Shown here piece by piece: positions 20,327-30,219 of a DNA stretch of 64,000 bases (within the stretch, counting starts at the first letter, position 1; each line of letters starts with the position of its first letter). This stretch comes from Kitasatospora sp. MMS16-BH015 (GTDB taxonomy: Bacteria > Actinomycetota > Actinomycetes > Streptomycetales > Streptomycetaceae), in the NCBI RefSeq assembly GCF_002943525.1, contig NZ_CP025394.1:1426001-1490000 (forward strand). The letters run 5' to 3'. The translations under genes were made by a program, and so were the position numbers. The notes beneath the pieces were generated by a model, which was given only the letters and a program-made list of their open reading frames with translations, made no database searches and was not told where the DNA came from.

Positions 20327-20653
20327 ATGAACGCCGAGGATGCTTCACTCGTCACGGTCCTGCCCGACGGTGTCGCCGTCCGCGCCAACGCCGGGCAGAC
20401 GATCATGAGTGCCCTCTGCGCGGCCGGATTCGGCTACCGGATCGGGTGCCGTCGGGGCGGCTGCGGTGTCTGCAAGGTGGATCTGGTGGCCGGGCTGGTC
20501 GAGTACCAGGTGCCCGTGGCAGCGAGCGTGCTGGACGACGCCGAGGCCGCCGCAGGTACCTGTCTGAGCTGTCGTGCCGTCCCGGTCGGCGATGTGGTCG
20601 TCCGCCTCCGGGGCCACCGGTTGCGCCGTCTCCACCGGCTCTTCCACCCCTGA
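20327..20653 (+). CDS. XylT-like [2Fe-2S] ferredoxin
   Basis: A 108-residue plant-type ferredoxin with ligands in GCRRGGCGVC (C-x4-C-x2-C) and a fourth Cys in GTCLSC. The GCRxGGCGVCKV signature matches XylT and its relatives, which reduce the oxidised active-site iron of catechol 2,3-dioxygenase and so rescue the enzyme. The next gene, 64 bp downstream, is exactly such a dioxygenase. Start ATG 20327 with GCGAGG upstream. It may also serve the Rieske oxygenase, but that is speculation. Confidence 0.9.
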   Translation: MNAEDASLVTVLPDGVAVRANAGQTIMSALCAAGFGYRIGCRRGGCGVCKVDLVAGLVEYQVPVAASVLDDAEAAAGTCLSCRAVPVGDVVVRLRGHRLRRLHRLFHP

Positions 20654-20717
20654 GGCCCCGATGCCCTGACAACCCCTGACCATCACGCGGCGACGCCGCA
20701 AGATCGAGGAGAGATCC

Positions 20718-21629
20718 ATGGCCGTCATGCGGCTGGGCTACGTGCACGCCCGTGTCACCGATCTGGAGGCCTCCCGGGCGCATTACGCGCGAACCCTCGG
20801 GATGAACGTGGTGCACGACGGCGGTGACTGTCTCTACCTCAAGTCGTGGGACGAGTGGGACCACCACTCGGTCGTCCTGGAGGAGGGCGGTGTCGGCCTG
20901 GTGAAGCTCGGCTACAAGGTGGAGCGGCCGACTGACCTGGAACGGTACGAGCGACGCGCCGAGCGGTTCGGCTGCGCCGTCTCCCGAATGAGCCGCGGCG
21001 ACAACCGGGCCGTGGGTGACGGCCTGCGGATCGTCCTCCCCTCGGACCACGTGGTGGAGCTCTACCACGAGATCGAGTACACCGGGACCGGCACGGGCTC
21101 GTTGAACCCCGCGCCCTTTCCCCGGGACCTCGTCGGTGTCGGCGTCCCGCGCATCGACCACGCGTTGATCACCGCGGAGGACCCGGCGCTGCTGGAGCGG
21201 TTCTTCGCCGAGTGCCTGGACTTCCGTCCCGCCGAACGGCTCATCACCGATCACGACAGCGGGGAACTGCTCGGCTCCTGGATGTTCTGCGGCAACTCAC
21301 CCCACGACATCGCCTTCATCAAGGGCCCGAACGCCAAACTGCACCACTTCGCCTATCAGTTGGAGGACTGGAACGCGATCCGGCACGCCGGCGACCTGTT
21401 CGCCATGGACGACGTGCCGGTGGACATCGGTCCCACCCGGCACGGCATCACGCGGGGCCAGACCATCTACTTCTTCGACCCGTCGGGGAACCGCAACGAG
21501 GTCTTCTCCGGGGGCTACACGACCTTCCCGGACTTCCCGACGATCACCTGGACGGCCGACCAGCTCGCCACCGGGATCTTCTACATCGGGCGTGAGGTCA
21601 ACGAGCGCTTCACCTCGGTCCTCACGTGA
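20718..21629 (+). CDS. Catechol 2,3-dioxygenase (extradiol, XylE type)
   Basis: A 303-residue two-domain vicinal-oxygen-chelate protein. Iron ligands: His in RIDHALIT (about residue 152), His in KLHHFAYQ (about 210) and Glu in NRNEVFSGG (about 263). Length and motif spacing fit the XylE/DmpB family rather than single-domain enzymes such as LmbB1 of lincomycin. It cleaves a catechol next to the hydroxyls to give a yellow 2-hydroxymuconic semialdehyde. Start ATG 20718 with GAGGAGAG. It lies between its ferredoxin and the PKS, which ties the polyketide to ring cleavage. The likely substrate here is a methylcatechol (inference). Confidence 0.93.
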   Translation: MAVMRLGYVHARVTDLEASRAHYARTLGMNVVHDGGDCLYLKSWDEWDHHSVVLEEGGVGLVKLGYKVERPTDLERYERRAERFGCAVSRMSRGDNRAVGDGLRIVLPSDHVVELYHEIEYTGTGTGSLNPAPFPRDLVGVGVPRIDHALITAEDPALLERFFAECLDFRPAERLITDHDSGELLGSWMFCGNSPHDIAFIKGPNAKLHHFAYQLEDWNAIRHAGDLFAMDDVPVDIGPTRHGITRGQTIYFFDPSGNRNEVFSGGYTTFPDFPTITWTADQLATGIFYIGREVNERFTSVLT

Positions 21630-21669
21630 GCCGACTCACCCATTACTTGCACGCGGAGAGGAGAGAGCA

Positions 21670-24600
21670 GTGACGGACACTGACGGAGCGGGCCACCAGG
21701 GCGCCATCCTCCGGACTTCCCCGGAGCCGATCGCCATCGTCGGGATGAGCTGCCGGTTCGCTGGGGAGGTGAACTCGCCGGAGGAGTTCTGGCAGTTCCT
21801 CACGACCGGCCGCACCGCGGTCGGCGACCTGCCGGCGGACCGCTGGACAGAGTACGAGACCGCCGGGGCGGAGACCCGCCGGGTCCTCGCGGGCGCCACC
21901 CGCCGGGGCTCGTTCCGTGCCGACATCAAGGGCTTCGACGCCGCGTTCTTCGGGATCACCCCGCGTGAGGCCGAACTCATGGACCCACAGCAGCGGATGA
22001 TCCTGGAGCTCTCCTGGGAGGCCCTGGAGCACGCGGGCATCCCTCCGCACACCCTGGCCGGCACGGATGCCGGCGTGTACGTCGGGGTGGGCGCGGACGA
22101 CTACGGCCGTCTGATGCTGGAGGACCTCCCCGGCATCGAGGCGCGGAGCGGCATCGGCGGGGCGTTCTGCGCGGTCGCGAACCGGGTGTCGTACACCCTC
22201 GACCTGCGCGGGCCGAGCCTGGCCGTGGACACCGCCTGCTCGTCCTCGCTGGTCGCCCTGCACAACGCGTGCCAGGCGCTGCGGCTCGGCGAGATCCCGC
22301 TGGCCCTGGTCGGCGGCGTGTTGCTGGTGGCCGCCCCCGGACTGACCCTGGTGCTGGACGCGGCCGGCGCCACCTCACCCGACGGAAGCTCCAAGTCCTT
22401 CGACGCCGCCGCCGACGGGTACGGGCGCGGCGAGGGCGGCGGAGTCCTGGTGCTGAAGCGCCTCGCCGACGCACAACGGGACGGGGACCGCGTGCTCGCC
22501 CTGATCCGCGGGTCGGCCGTCCACCAGGACGGCCGGACCGAGGGCATCATGGCCCCCAGCGAGGAGGCGCAGCGTCATCTGCTGCGCCAGACCTACGCCC
22601 TGAACGGGATCGCCCCCGGCTCCGTCGACTACGTGGAGGCGCACGGTACCGGCACCCGGGTCGGCGACCCGATCGAAGCCGGCGCGATGATCAGCGTGTT
22701 CGGTCCGGGGCGGGAGCCTGGGCGGCCGTGCCTGATCGGCTCGGTCAAGGCGAACATAGGCCACCTGGAAGCCGGTGCGGGCGTGGCCGGAGTCATCAAG
22801 ACAGTGCTCTCGCTCACCCGCGCCCAGCTCCCGCCGAGCGTGAACCTGACCACCCCCAACCCGGCTGTCCCGTGGGAGGGCTCAGGTGTCGAGCTGGTCA
22901 CCGGGCCACGCCCCTGGCCGGCCGGAGAGCGGCCCCGCCGGGCGGGAGTCTCCGGCTACGGCTACGGCGGCACGCTCGCGCACGTCATCCTGGAGGAGGC
23001 GCCGGCCGGCACCGAGGCTGTCTACCCGGGGGCCGTCGCGCTGAGCGGATCGGCCGAGCAGCCGACCACCACCCTGCTGCCGCTGTCCGCCCGCAGCTCA
23101 TCGGGGCTGGCGGCGGCTGCGGCCCGGCTGGCGCAGTGGCTCCGGCAGGACGGCGCCGCCGTCCCGTTGGCGGCCGTGGGTCACACGCTCGCCCAGCGGC
23201 GCTCCCACCTCACCCACCGCGCGGTCGTGGCGGGCGCCAGCCGGGAGGAACTGGCGGCCCGGCTGCAGGACCTGGCGGCCGGTACGGCGACGGACGGAGT
23301 CGTCACCGGGACCGCCGGGCCGGCCACTGCCCAGCCTCCGGTCTGGATCTTCTCCGGTCACGGTTCGCAGTGGGCCGGCATGGGGCAGATCCTGCTGCGC
23401 ACCGAGCCGGTCTTCGGCAAGGTGCTCGACGAACTGCACGACACGTTCTCCACCGAGCTGGGTGTGTCCCCGCGCGAGGCCCTCCAAGCGGGCGAACTGG
23501 GCGGTGTCGACACCATCCAGCCGCTGATCTTCGCCGTACAGGTGGCGCTCGCCGAGGTCTGGCGCTCGTACGGCGTCGAGCCCGCCGCGGTGATCGGACA
23601 CTCGGTGGGCGAGATCGCCGCGAACGTCACGGCCGGCTCGCTCACCCTGGAGGAGGGCGCCCGGCTGGTGTGCCGCCGCTCCCGGCTGCTCCGCCGGGTC
23701 GCCGGGGCCGGTGCCATGGCCATGGTCGGACTTCCGTTCACGGAGGCCGAGGCACGGCTTGGCGAGCGGCCCGACCTGGCCGCCGCCATCTGCGCCTCAC
23801 CCGGCAGCTCGGTGGTCGCCGGCACCCCGGCCGCGATCGAGGCCCTGGCCGCCGACTGGCAGGCCGAGGGGATCATGGTGCGCCGGGTCGACAGCGATGT
23901 CGCGTTCCACAGCCCGCAGATGGACCCGCTCCTGGACGAGCTGCAGGCCGCCGCCGCCGAGCTGCGCCCCCGGCCGCCCCGCATCCCGGTCTACTCCACG
24001 GCACTGACCGACCCACGCTCCGGCGCTCTCCGTGACGGCGCGTACTGGGCCGCCAACCTGCGCAACCCGGTACGCCTGACGGCTGCCGTCGACGCCGCGC
24101 TGGCAGACGGCCACCGGCTGTTCACGGAGATCTCCGCCCACCCGGTGGTGGTCCACTCGGTGAACGAGACCGTGGCAGCCGCTGAGGTCCGCGGCTGTGC
24201 GGTCACCGCCACACTGCGCCGGGGGCGGCCCGAGCAGCAGGTGCTGCTGGAGAACCTCGCCGCCGTGCACTGTGCCGGTGCCAGGGTGGACTGGCGTGCC
24301 CTGCAGCCGCTCGGCGAACTGGCCGACGTGCCGGCCATGGCCTGGCAGCACGTCCCGTACTGGCTGGACGCGCCGCGGCGCTCCGGCGACGCCGTGGTAC
24401 CGCACGACCCTCGGACGCACAACCTGCTCGGCGGTCAGTCCATCGTCGCCGCGGACACGGAAATCGAGCTGTGGCACACCACGCTCGACGAGGAGAGTCG
24501 CCCGTACCCGGGTCGGCACCCGGTCCGCGGGGTGGAGATCGTGCCGGCTGCCGTGCTGCTCAACACCTTCCTGACCGCCGGGCACGGCGACCCCACCGTT

Positions 24601-27033
24601 GGCGGACCGCACGTACTGACCGACGTCGGCCTGCGGACCCCGGTCCCGGTCTCCGGACCGAGCGAGCTCCAGGTGCTCCGGCAGGCCGGCACCGTGCGCC
24701 TCAGCTCCCGGCCGTCGCGCGGGCCCGAGGGCGGCCCGGGCCGCTTCTGGCTCACCCACACCACGGCCCGGTTCCCGGTCGGCGAGCCCTCGGTCGTCAC
24801 CCGGCGCGACCCGCAGCAGCTCCGGACCGCCCATCCGCAGGAGCTCGCGGCCGGCTTCCCGATCGATCGGCTGGCCGAGCTCGGGGTGGCCGCCATGGGC
24901 TTCCCCTGGACCGTCGAGCGGCTCTCGGGTGGTGAGGGCTCCCTGCTCGCGGAGGTCACGGTGGCGCCGGACCCGGACACGGCCGGCAGCTGGGCCGCGC
25001 TGCTGGACGCGGCGCTGTCCATCGCCTCGGTGGTCTTCCCCGGTGATCCGGTGCTGCGGATGCCCGCCGACATCCGCCGAGTCGCGGTGGCGGGCTCGCC
25101 GCCCGGCACCGCACTGATCAGCACCCGAACGGCGCCGGGGCCGGCCGGGGCCGACACGGTGGACGTCGAGGTCCTCGACCCCGACGGCACCGTCCTGGCC
25201 CAACTCACCGGGCTGCGCTACGGCCGGCTGGACGGCGACCCCGGGGCGGCGAGCAATCCACGGCGCCTCGTGCACCAGCTCTCCTGGCGCCCGGCGGCCC
25301 CGGTGCCCGCCGGCACCGAGGTTGACGGCGTGGCCGTCCTGGGCGACCCGCAGCTGGCCGCCGATCTCGCCGCGGCCTGGCTGCCGGCGGGAGTCCGGGT
25401 GCTCCCGGTTGCCAAGTTCGATGAACTCGAGTGCGTCCTGGATGAGTTGGGAGCAGGTGCGGCCGTCCTGGTGTCACCGGCCCTGCCCGCCGACGGGCGC
25501 CCGGACCCCGCCTCCGCAGCCTGGCTGCTCACTGCGGCAGCCGGCCGACTGGCCTCCTGGACCGGCTACACGCCGCCGCCCCGGCTGTGGGCCCTGACCC
25601 GCGGGGTCCGGGAAGCGCGTGGCGCGACCGCGCTGCACCACGCGCCCCTGTGGGGCCTGGGCCGGGTGTTCGCCACCGAGTACACCGAGGAGTTCGCAGG
25701 GGTGCTCGATCTGCCGGCCGAACAGCCGTGCTCGGTCGCGACCGAACTGCTGACGGCGCTGCGCGGGCGGCGCGACGAGAACATCCTGTCCCTCCGGCCG
25801 GCCGGTGCGGAGGTCGCCCGGCTCGCGCTTGTCGAGGGTCCGGGCGGCGACAGCCTGCGGTGCCGTCCCGACGGCACCTACCTGGTGACCGGTGGGCACG
25901 GCGTCCTCGGCCTGCGGACCGCCGAGTGGCTGGTCGGCCGGGGCGCCCGGCGCATCCTGCTGGCCGGCCGCCGAGCTCTGCCGCAGCGCGGCTCCTGGCT
26001 CTCCGTCACCGATCCGGCCCAGCAGGAGCGGATCGAGGCGGTGCGGCGCATGGAGGAGGGCGGTGCGACGGTGTGGTCGATCGGCCTGGACATCGCCGAC
26101 CCCGCCGAGGCCCGTCGGCTGCTGGACGTCGAAGCCCTGGGGCTGCCGCCGATCCGTGGCGTCGTGCACGCCGCCGGCCTGGTGGAGAGTCGGCTGGCCC
26201 GGGACACCAACGAGGAGTCCCTGCGCCGGGTGATGCGGCCCAAGGCCGACGGCGCCCTGGTCCTGCACGAGCTGTTTCCTCCCGGTTCCCTCGACTTCCT
26301 GGCGTTCTTCTCCTCTGCGGGCCACCTCTTCGGGCTGCCGGGGCAGACCAGTTACGCGGCCGGCAACTCCTTCCTCGACACCCTGGCCGGGCACCGCAGG
26401 GCCGAGGGCCACCAGGACACCATCAGCCTGGCCTGGACCTCCTGGCGCGGCCTCGGCATGTCCACCTCCTCCGAAGTGATCGACGCCGAGCTGGCCGCCC
26501 GCGGTACCGGGGACATCACGGCCGCCGAGGCGTTCGGCGCCTGGGACGTCGCCGCCGGGCACGGGCTCGCCCACGTGGCGGTGTTCCGCACCCTGCCGCC
26601 CGCCCCGGGGGTCGTCCGTCCGCAGCTGCTGGCAGAGCTGAGCGCGTCGGAGCCGAACGCCCCGGCCGCCGAGGTCGGCGAACAGGCACAGCCCTGGGTG
26701 CAGCTGGACCCGGACGAGCGGCTCGCCTACTTCGTCGATCAGGTGCGGGAGCAGGCCGCCCAGGAGATGCGCCTACCGGTGGACCTGCTGGACACCGAAC
26801 GGCCGCTGGTCGAACTCGGGCTCGATTCGATCATGACGGTGGCGATCCGGCTCCGACTTCAGAAGCAGCTCGGGGTGGTGCTGCCCTCCACCCTGCTGTG
26901 GAAGCACCCGACCGTGCGCGCGATCGGCGGCCACCTGGTCGAACTGACGGCGACGGCCGGTGCTCCGGAACCCGAGGACCAGCCCCCCTCCGCCGTCCCG
27001 GCCGAGCTGCGACCCGTGGTGGTCATGGCATGA
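21670..27033 (+). CDS. Iterative type I PKS of the 6-methylsalicylic acid synthase type, KS-AT-DH-KR-ACP
   Basis: 1787 residues from GTG 21670 (GGAGAGGAGAG upstream), the usual size of bacterial 6-MSA/orsellinic synthases (AviM, ChlB1, NcsB, AziB group). KS about 20-440: DTACSSS, EAHGTGT and [11 protein letters not shown] about 540-830: GHSVGEIAA, with a malonyl-type [10 protein letters not shown] about 900-1080: [10 protein letters not shown] (HxxxGxxxxP). KR about 1390-1580: TGGHGVLG, with catalytic Ser and Tyr in [22 protein letters not shown] about 1680-1760: LGLDSIMT. There is no TE, methyltransferase or product-template domain, as in 6-MSA synthases. An intact KR favours 6-MSA over orsellinic acid; a naphthoic acid product cannot be excluded. 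Confidence 0.93.
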   Translation: MTDTDGAGHQGAILRTSPEPIAIVGMSCRFAGEVNSPEEFWQFLTTGRTAVGDLPADRWTEYETAGAETRRVLAGATRRGSFRADIKGFDAAFFGITPREAELMDPQQRMILELSWEALEHAGIPPHTLAGTDAGVYVGVGADDYGRLMLEDLPGIEARSGIGGAFCAVANRVSYTLDLRGPSLAVDTACSSSLVALHNACQALRLGEIPLALVGGVLLVAAPGLTLVLDAAGATSPDGSSKSFDAAADGYGRGEGGGVLVLKRLADAQRDGDRVLALIRGSAVHQDGRTEGIMAPSEEAQRHLLRQTYALNGIAPGSVDYVEAHGTGTRVGDPIEAGAMISVFGPGREPGRPCLIGSVKANIGHLEAGAGVAGVIKTVLSLTRAQLPPSVNLTTPNPAVPWEGSGVELVTGPRPWPAGERPRRAGVSGYGYGGTLAHVILEEAPAGTEAVYPGAVALSGSAEQPTTTLLPLSARSSSGLAAAAARLAQWLRQDGAAVPLAAVGHTLAQRRSHLTHRAVVAGASREELAARLQDLAAGTATDGVVTGTAGPATAQPPVWIFSGHGSQWAGMGQILLRTEPVFGKVLDELHDTFSTELGVSPREALQAGELGGVDTIQPLIFAVQVALAEVWRSYGVEPAAVIGHSVGEIAANVTAGSLTLEEGARLVCRRSRLLRRVAGAGAMAMVGLPFTEAEARLGERPDLAAAICASPGSSVVAGTPAAIEALAADWQAEGIMVRRVDSDVAFHSPQMDPLLDELQAAAAELRPRPPRIPVYSTALTDPRSGALRDGAYWAANLRNPVRLTAAVDAALADGHRLFTEISAHPVVVHSVNETVAAAEVRGCAVTATLRRGRPEQQVLLENLAAVHCAGARVDWRALQPLGELADVPAMAWQHVPYWLDAPRRSGDAVVPHDPRTHNLLGGQSIVAADTEIELWHTTLDEESRPYPGRHPVRGVEIVPAAVLLNTFLTAGHGDPTVGGPHVLTDVGLRTPVPVSGPSELQVLRQAGTVRLSSRPSRGPEGGPGRFWLTHTTARFPVGEPSVVTRRDPQQLRTAHPQELAAGFPIDRLAELGVAAMGFPWTVERLSGGEGSLLAEVTVAPDPDTAGSWAALLDAALSIASVVFPGDPVLRMPADIRRVAVAGSPPGTALISTRTAPGPAGADTVDVEVLDPDGTVLAQLTGLRYGRLDGDPGAASNPRRLVHQLSWRPAAPVPAGTEVDGVAVLGDPQLAADLAAAWLPAGVRVLPVAKFDELECVLDELGAGAAVLVSPALPADGRPDPASAAWLLTAAAGRLASWTGYTPPPRLWALTRGVREARGATALHHAPLWGLGRVFATEYTEEFAGVLDLPAEQPCSVATELLTALRGRRDENILSLRPAGAEVARLALVEGPGGDSLRCRPDGTYLVTGGHGVLGLRTAEWLVGRGARRILLAGRRALPQRGSWLSVTDPAQQERIEAVRRMEEGGATVWSIGLDIADPAEARRLLDVEALGLPPIRGVVHAAGLVESRLARDTNEESLRRVMRPKADGALVLHELFPPGSLDFLAFFSSAGHLFGLPGQTSYAAGNSFLDTLAGHRRAEGHQDTISLAWTSWRGLGMSTSSEVIDAELAARGTGDITAAEAFGAWDVAAGHGLAHVAVFRTLPPAPGVVRPQLLAELSASEPNAPAAEVGEQAQPWVQLDPDERLAYFVDQVREQAAQEMRLPVDLLDTERPLVELGLDSIMTVAIRLRLQKQLGVVLPSTLLWKHPTVRAIGGHLVELTATAGAPEPEDQPPSAVPAELRPVVVMA

Positions 27034-27521
27034 GCGTGGACGGATCCGCACTGCGCGAATGCCTGGCGCGCTTCACCAGCGGAGTCACGGTCGTCACCAC
27101 CCGCACGCCCGAAGGGCCGCACGGGCTCACGGTCAGTGCCTTCACTTCGGTGTCGCTGGAGCCGCCGCTCGTCCTGATCTCGGTCAACCGGACCAGCCGC
27201 GCGGCCGACTTCCTCCGTAACAACTCCTTCTGCGTCAACATCCTGAGCGCTTCCCAGCTCGACCTCGCCCTGCACTTCGCCGGCCAGCGCCCCGATCCGA
27301 CCGCCGCACTGTGCTGGGAGGAGCCGGGCGACGGGCCGCCACGCCTCCGCGACAGCTTGGCGCAGCTGTCCTGCACGCCGTGGGCCCGCCACGACGGCGG
27401 TGACCACCTGCTCTATCTCGGGGAGGTCCGAAGGCTGGACTTCCGCGACGAGGAGCCGCTGGTCGTCCACCGCCGGCAGTTCCACCAGCTCGACGACCTC
27501 TCATCGGTGGCCCGGGCCTGA
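27030..27521 (+). CDS. Flavin reductase, HpaC type
   Basis: A 163-residue protein of the flavin-reductase domain family, with [31 protein letters not shown] and the conserved FCVNIL stretch. It should use NAD(P)H to make reduced FAD for a two-component monooxygenase. The ATG at 27030 overlaps the PKS stop as ATGA, and the HpaB-like oxygenase gene starts 50 bp after it, so the pair forms a two-component phenol hydroxylase. It is the only such reductase in the window and may also feed the second HpaB paralogue. Confidence 0.93.
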   Translation: MSVDGSALRECLARFTSGVTVVTTRTPEGPHGLTVSAFTSVSLEPPLVLISVNRTSRAADFLRNNSFCVNILSASQLDLALHFAGQRPDPTAALCWEEPGDGPPRLRDSLAQLSCTPWARHDGGDHLLYLGEVRRLDFRDEEPLVVHRRQFHQLDDLSSVARA

Positions 27522-27571
27522 CCGGCGGGCCTTGCCATCGCCCCATTCCCTCGTACGGACGGACCACGCAC

Positions 27572-29149
27572 ATGACCATCGACCGGAAAACCGCCCCGCC
27601 CGGGGCCGGCCCCGCCACCCGCCCCCTGACCGGCGACGAGTACCTGGAGAGCCTCCGGGACGGACGCCGGATCTACCTCTACGGCGAGCGCGTCGAGGAC
27701 GTCACCCGCCATCCCGCTTTCGCCAACGCCGCACGCATGGTGGCGCGGCTCTACGACGCCCTGCACGATCCCGCGAAGCAGGCGGTCCTGACCGCACCCA
27801 CCGACTCGGGCAACGGCTTCACCCACAAGTTCTTCCGCACCCCCCGATCGGTCGAGGACCTGGTCGGCGACCGCGAGGCGATCGCCGAATGGGCCCGCAC
27901 CACCTACGGGTGGATGGGGCGCAGCCCCGACTACAAGGCCGCGTTCCTCGGCACGCTCGGCGCCAATTCGGACTTCTACGCCCCGTTCCAGGACAACGCC
28001 AAGCGCTGGTACCGGGAGTCGCAGGAGAAGGTCCTCTACTGGAACCACGCGATCGTCCACCCACCGGTGGACCGTCACCGGCCCTCCGACGAGGTCGAGG
28101 ACGTGTTCGTCCACGTCGAGAAGGAGACCGACGCCGGTCTGGTGGTGAGCGGAGCCAAGGTGGTGGCGACCGGATCCGCGCTGACCCACTTCAACTTCGT
28201 CTCGCACTACGGGCTCCCGCTCCGCAGGAAGGAGTTCGCCCTGGTCGCGACCGTGCCGATGAACTCGCCGGGGCTGAGGCTGATCTGTCGACCGTCCTAC
28301 TCCGCATCGGCCACCGCGATGGGTTCCCCGTTCGACTACCCGCTCTCCAGCCGGCTCGACGAGAACGACACCATGTTCGTGATGGACAAGGTGTTCATCC
28401 CGTGGGAGAACGTCTTCCTCTACGGCGATCCGGACCGGGTGAGTAACTTCGTCCCCCAGTCCGGGTTCCTGGAGCGGCTCACCTTCCAGGGGTCCATCCG
28501 GCTCGCCGTGAAGATCGACTTCATCGCCGGCCTGCTGCTGAAGGCGCTGGAGATGACCGGCAGCAAGGACTTCCGCGGCGTTCAGGCCCGGGTCGGGGAG
28601 GTGCTGGCCTGGCGCAACATGTTCTGGGCCCTCAGCGACGCCGCAGCCCGCAACCCCCAGCCGTGGTACAACGGTTCGCTGCTGCCCCGGCTCGACTACG
28701 GCCTGGCCTACCGCTGGTTCATGACCATCGGCTACCCGAGGATCCAGGAGATCATCGAGCAGGACGTGGCCAGCGGTCTGATCTACGTCAACTCCAGCAC
28801 CGCTGATTTCGCCAACCCCGAGATCCGCCCCTACTTGGACAAGTACGTGCGCGGCTCCAACGGCCACCAGGCCGTCGACCGGGTCAAGCTGATGAAGCTG
28901 CTGTGGGACGCCGTGGGCACCGAGTTCGCCGGGCGGCACCGGCTCTACGAGCGCAACTACGCCGGCAACCACGAGTCGGTGCGCAGCGAGATCCTCATGA
29001 TCCAGGAGGCCTCCGGACAGCTGGACGAGTACAAGGGATTCGCGGAGCGCTGCCTCGCCGAGTACGACCTGGACGGCTGGCGGGCCCCCGACATGCTGTC
29101 CTTCGAGCCACTGCGCCGGAGCACCGAGGAGTGGACCCGCCGTGGCTGA
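27572..29149 (+). CDS. HpaB-like FADH2-dependent phenol ortho-hydroxylase (copy 1)
   Basis: A 525-residue oxygenase component of the 4-hydroxyphenylacetate 3-monooxygenase family (acyl-CoA-dehydrogenase fold). Family features include the N-terminal [31 protein letters not shown] and [11 protein letters not shown]. Family members hydroxylate phenols ortho to the hydroxyl; SgcC acts on a carrier-bound tyrosine derivative. Placed between the flavin reductase and meta-cleavage genes, it most likely turns m-cresol into a methylcatechol. 4-Methylcatechol is the isomer that fits the downstream enzymes. Substrate is inferred. Confidence 0.9.
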   Translation: MTIDRKTAPPGAGPATRPLTGDEYLESLRDGRRIYLYGERVEDVTRHPAFANAARMVARLYDALHDPAKQAVLTAPTDSGNGFTHKFFRTPRSVEDLVGDREAIAEWARTTYGWMGRSPDYKAAFLGTLGANSDFYAPFQDNAKRWYRESQEKVLYWNHAIVHPPVDRHRPSDEVEDVFVHVEKETDAGLVVSGAKVVATGSALTHFNFVSHYGLPLRRKEFALVATVPMNSPGLRLICRPSYSASATAMGSPFDYPLSSRLDENDTMFVMDKVFIPWENVFLYGDPDRVSNFVPQSGFLERLTFQGSIRLAVKIDFIAGLLLKALEMTGSKDFRGVQARVGEVLAWRNMFWALSDAAARNPQPWYNGSLLPRLDYGLAYRWFMTIGYPRIQEIIEQDVASGLIYVNSSTADFANPEIRPYLDKYVRGSNGHQAVDRVKLMKLLWDAVGTEFAGRHRLYERNYAGNHESVRSEILMIQEASGQLDEYKGFAERCLAEYDLDGWRAPDMLSFEPLRRSTEEWTRRG

Positions 29150-29984
29150 GCCGCACCCCGCCCGCCGGGGAGCCGCCGCCCCGCCCCCGCCGGACGGGCC
29201 CGCAGGGGCCGGCCGGATCCGCGCGGCAGCGCGGACTCTGCTCGACGCGGAGCGGCGTCGGACGGCGGTGCCTCAGCTCACCGAGGACTGGTCGGACCTC
29301 GACCTGGCCACCGCCTACGCCGTGCAGGACGCGGCCCTGGAGGACCGGACGGCCGCCGGCGCGCGACTCGTCGGCGTCAAACTCGGACTGACCTCGGCGG
29401 CGAAGCAGCGCAGTGTCGGCATCGACGCGCCGATCACGGCCTGGCTCACCGACACGATGCTGCTGCCCGCCGACCGCCCGGTTCCGTTCGACCGGCTGAT
29501 CCAGCCACGTGCCGAGCCGGAGCTGGTACTCATCCTGGGCGAACCGCTGGCCGGGCCCGGTGTGACGGCCGCCGGAGCGTTGGCCGCGGTCCGTGGCGTC
29601 CGGGCCGGAATCGAAGTGATCGACAGCCGCTACGCCGGTTTCCGGTTCTCGCTGCCTGACGTGGTCGCCGACAACGCCTCCGCCGCGTTCTTCGTGCTCG
29701 GCGAGCGCGAGCTCCGGCCCGAGGAGGTGGACCTGGTCACCGAGCACTGCCGGTTCGAGGTCGACGGCGAGCTGGTCGCCACCGCCACCGGGGCGGATGT
29801 CCTGGGTTCGCCGGCCGAAGCGCTGGCCCGGGCGGCGAACGAGCTGGCCACCCGGGGCAGGTACCTGGAAGCCGGCTCGACCGTGCTCACCGGCGGGATG
29901 ACCACAGCTGTGCCGCTGGTCCCGGGCCGCCCGGTGACGGCACGGTTCGGCCGGCTCGGCACGGTGACGGTCGGGGGGGCCTGA
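29142..29984 (+). CDS. 4-oxalocrotonate decarboxylase-like protein (XylI/DmpH type)
   Basis: A 280-residue member of the vinylpyruvate hydratase/4-oxalocrotonate decarboxylase family. The segment [15 protein letters not shown] followed by VVADNAS matches the decarboxylase branch; hydratases (XylJ/DmpE) have a different sequence at that point. [10 protein letters not shown] carries the metal-binding Glu residues and VGVKLGLTS is also conserved. The GTG start at 29142 overlaps the HpaB stop by 8 bp. Reaction: loss of CO2 from a 2-oxo-3-enedioate to give a 2-hydroxy-2,4-dienoate (2-oxo-4-enoate). No hydratase paralogue, normally its partner, is found. Confidence 0.88.
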   Translation: MAEPHPARRGAAAPPPPDGPAGAGRIRAAARTLLDAERRRTAVPQLTEDWSDLDLATAYAVQDAALEDRTAAGARLVGVKLGLTSAAKQRSVGIDAPITAWLTDTMLLPADRPVPFDRLIQPRAEPELVLILGEPLAGPGVTAAGALAAVRGVRAGIEVIDSRYAGFRFSLPDVVADNASAAFFVLGERELRPEEVDLVTEHCRFEVDGELVATATGADVLGSPAEALARAANELATRGRYLEAGSTVLTGGMTTAVPLVPGRPVTARFGRLGTVTVGGA

Positions 29985-29985
29985 G

Positions 29986-30219
29986 ATGCCGCTGGTCGAG
30001 ATCACCTTGGTGGAGGGCCGCCCACCGCACCTGCTGCGCGGCCTCATCCACGAGCTCCACATCGCGGTGGTACGCGCGCTGGCGGCGCCGGCCGAGGCTG
30101 TCCGGGTGGTGGTGCGCGAGGTCCCGCCGTCGCTGTGGGCAGCCGGCGACGTGACGATCGCGGAACGCGAGGCCGCCCGGGCGGCGGGATCCGCCGCCGA
30201 CCTCGAGGAGGTGTCCTGA
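29986..30219 (+). CDS. 4-oxalocrotonate tautomerase (XylH type)
   Basis: A 77-residue tautomerase. After removal of Met the N terminus is Pro-1 (PLVEITLVEGR), the catalytic base of this family. Arg-11 (in EGR) and an Arg corresponding to Arg-39 (in VVVREVP) are present. It is a little longer than the usual 62 residues. It starts 1 bp after the decarboxylase gene and its stop overlaps the aldehyde dehydrogenase start (TGATG). It would ketonise a 2-hydroxymuconate-type dienol before decarboxylation. Confidence 0.93.
   Translation: MPLVEITLVEGRPPHLLRGLIHELHIAVVRALAAPAEAVRVVVREVPPSLWAAGDVTIAEREAARAAGSAADLEEVS

Noticed and set aside
20718..21629. L-DOPA 2,3-dioxygenase of the lincomycin/anthramycin 4-alkylproline pathway
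   Set aside because: Those are much smaller single-domain enzymes paired with LmbB2/LmbX-type genes; this is a full-length XylE-type enzyme with an XylT-like ferredoxin.
21670..27033. Orsellinic acid synthase
   Set aside because: The KR has an intact cofactor motif and Ser/Tyr residues, and DH has HxxxGxxxxP, which favours a reduced product such as 6-methylsalicylate.
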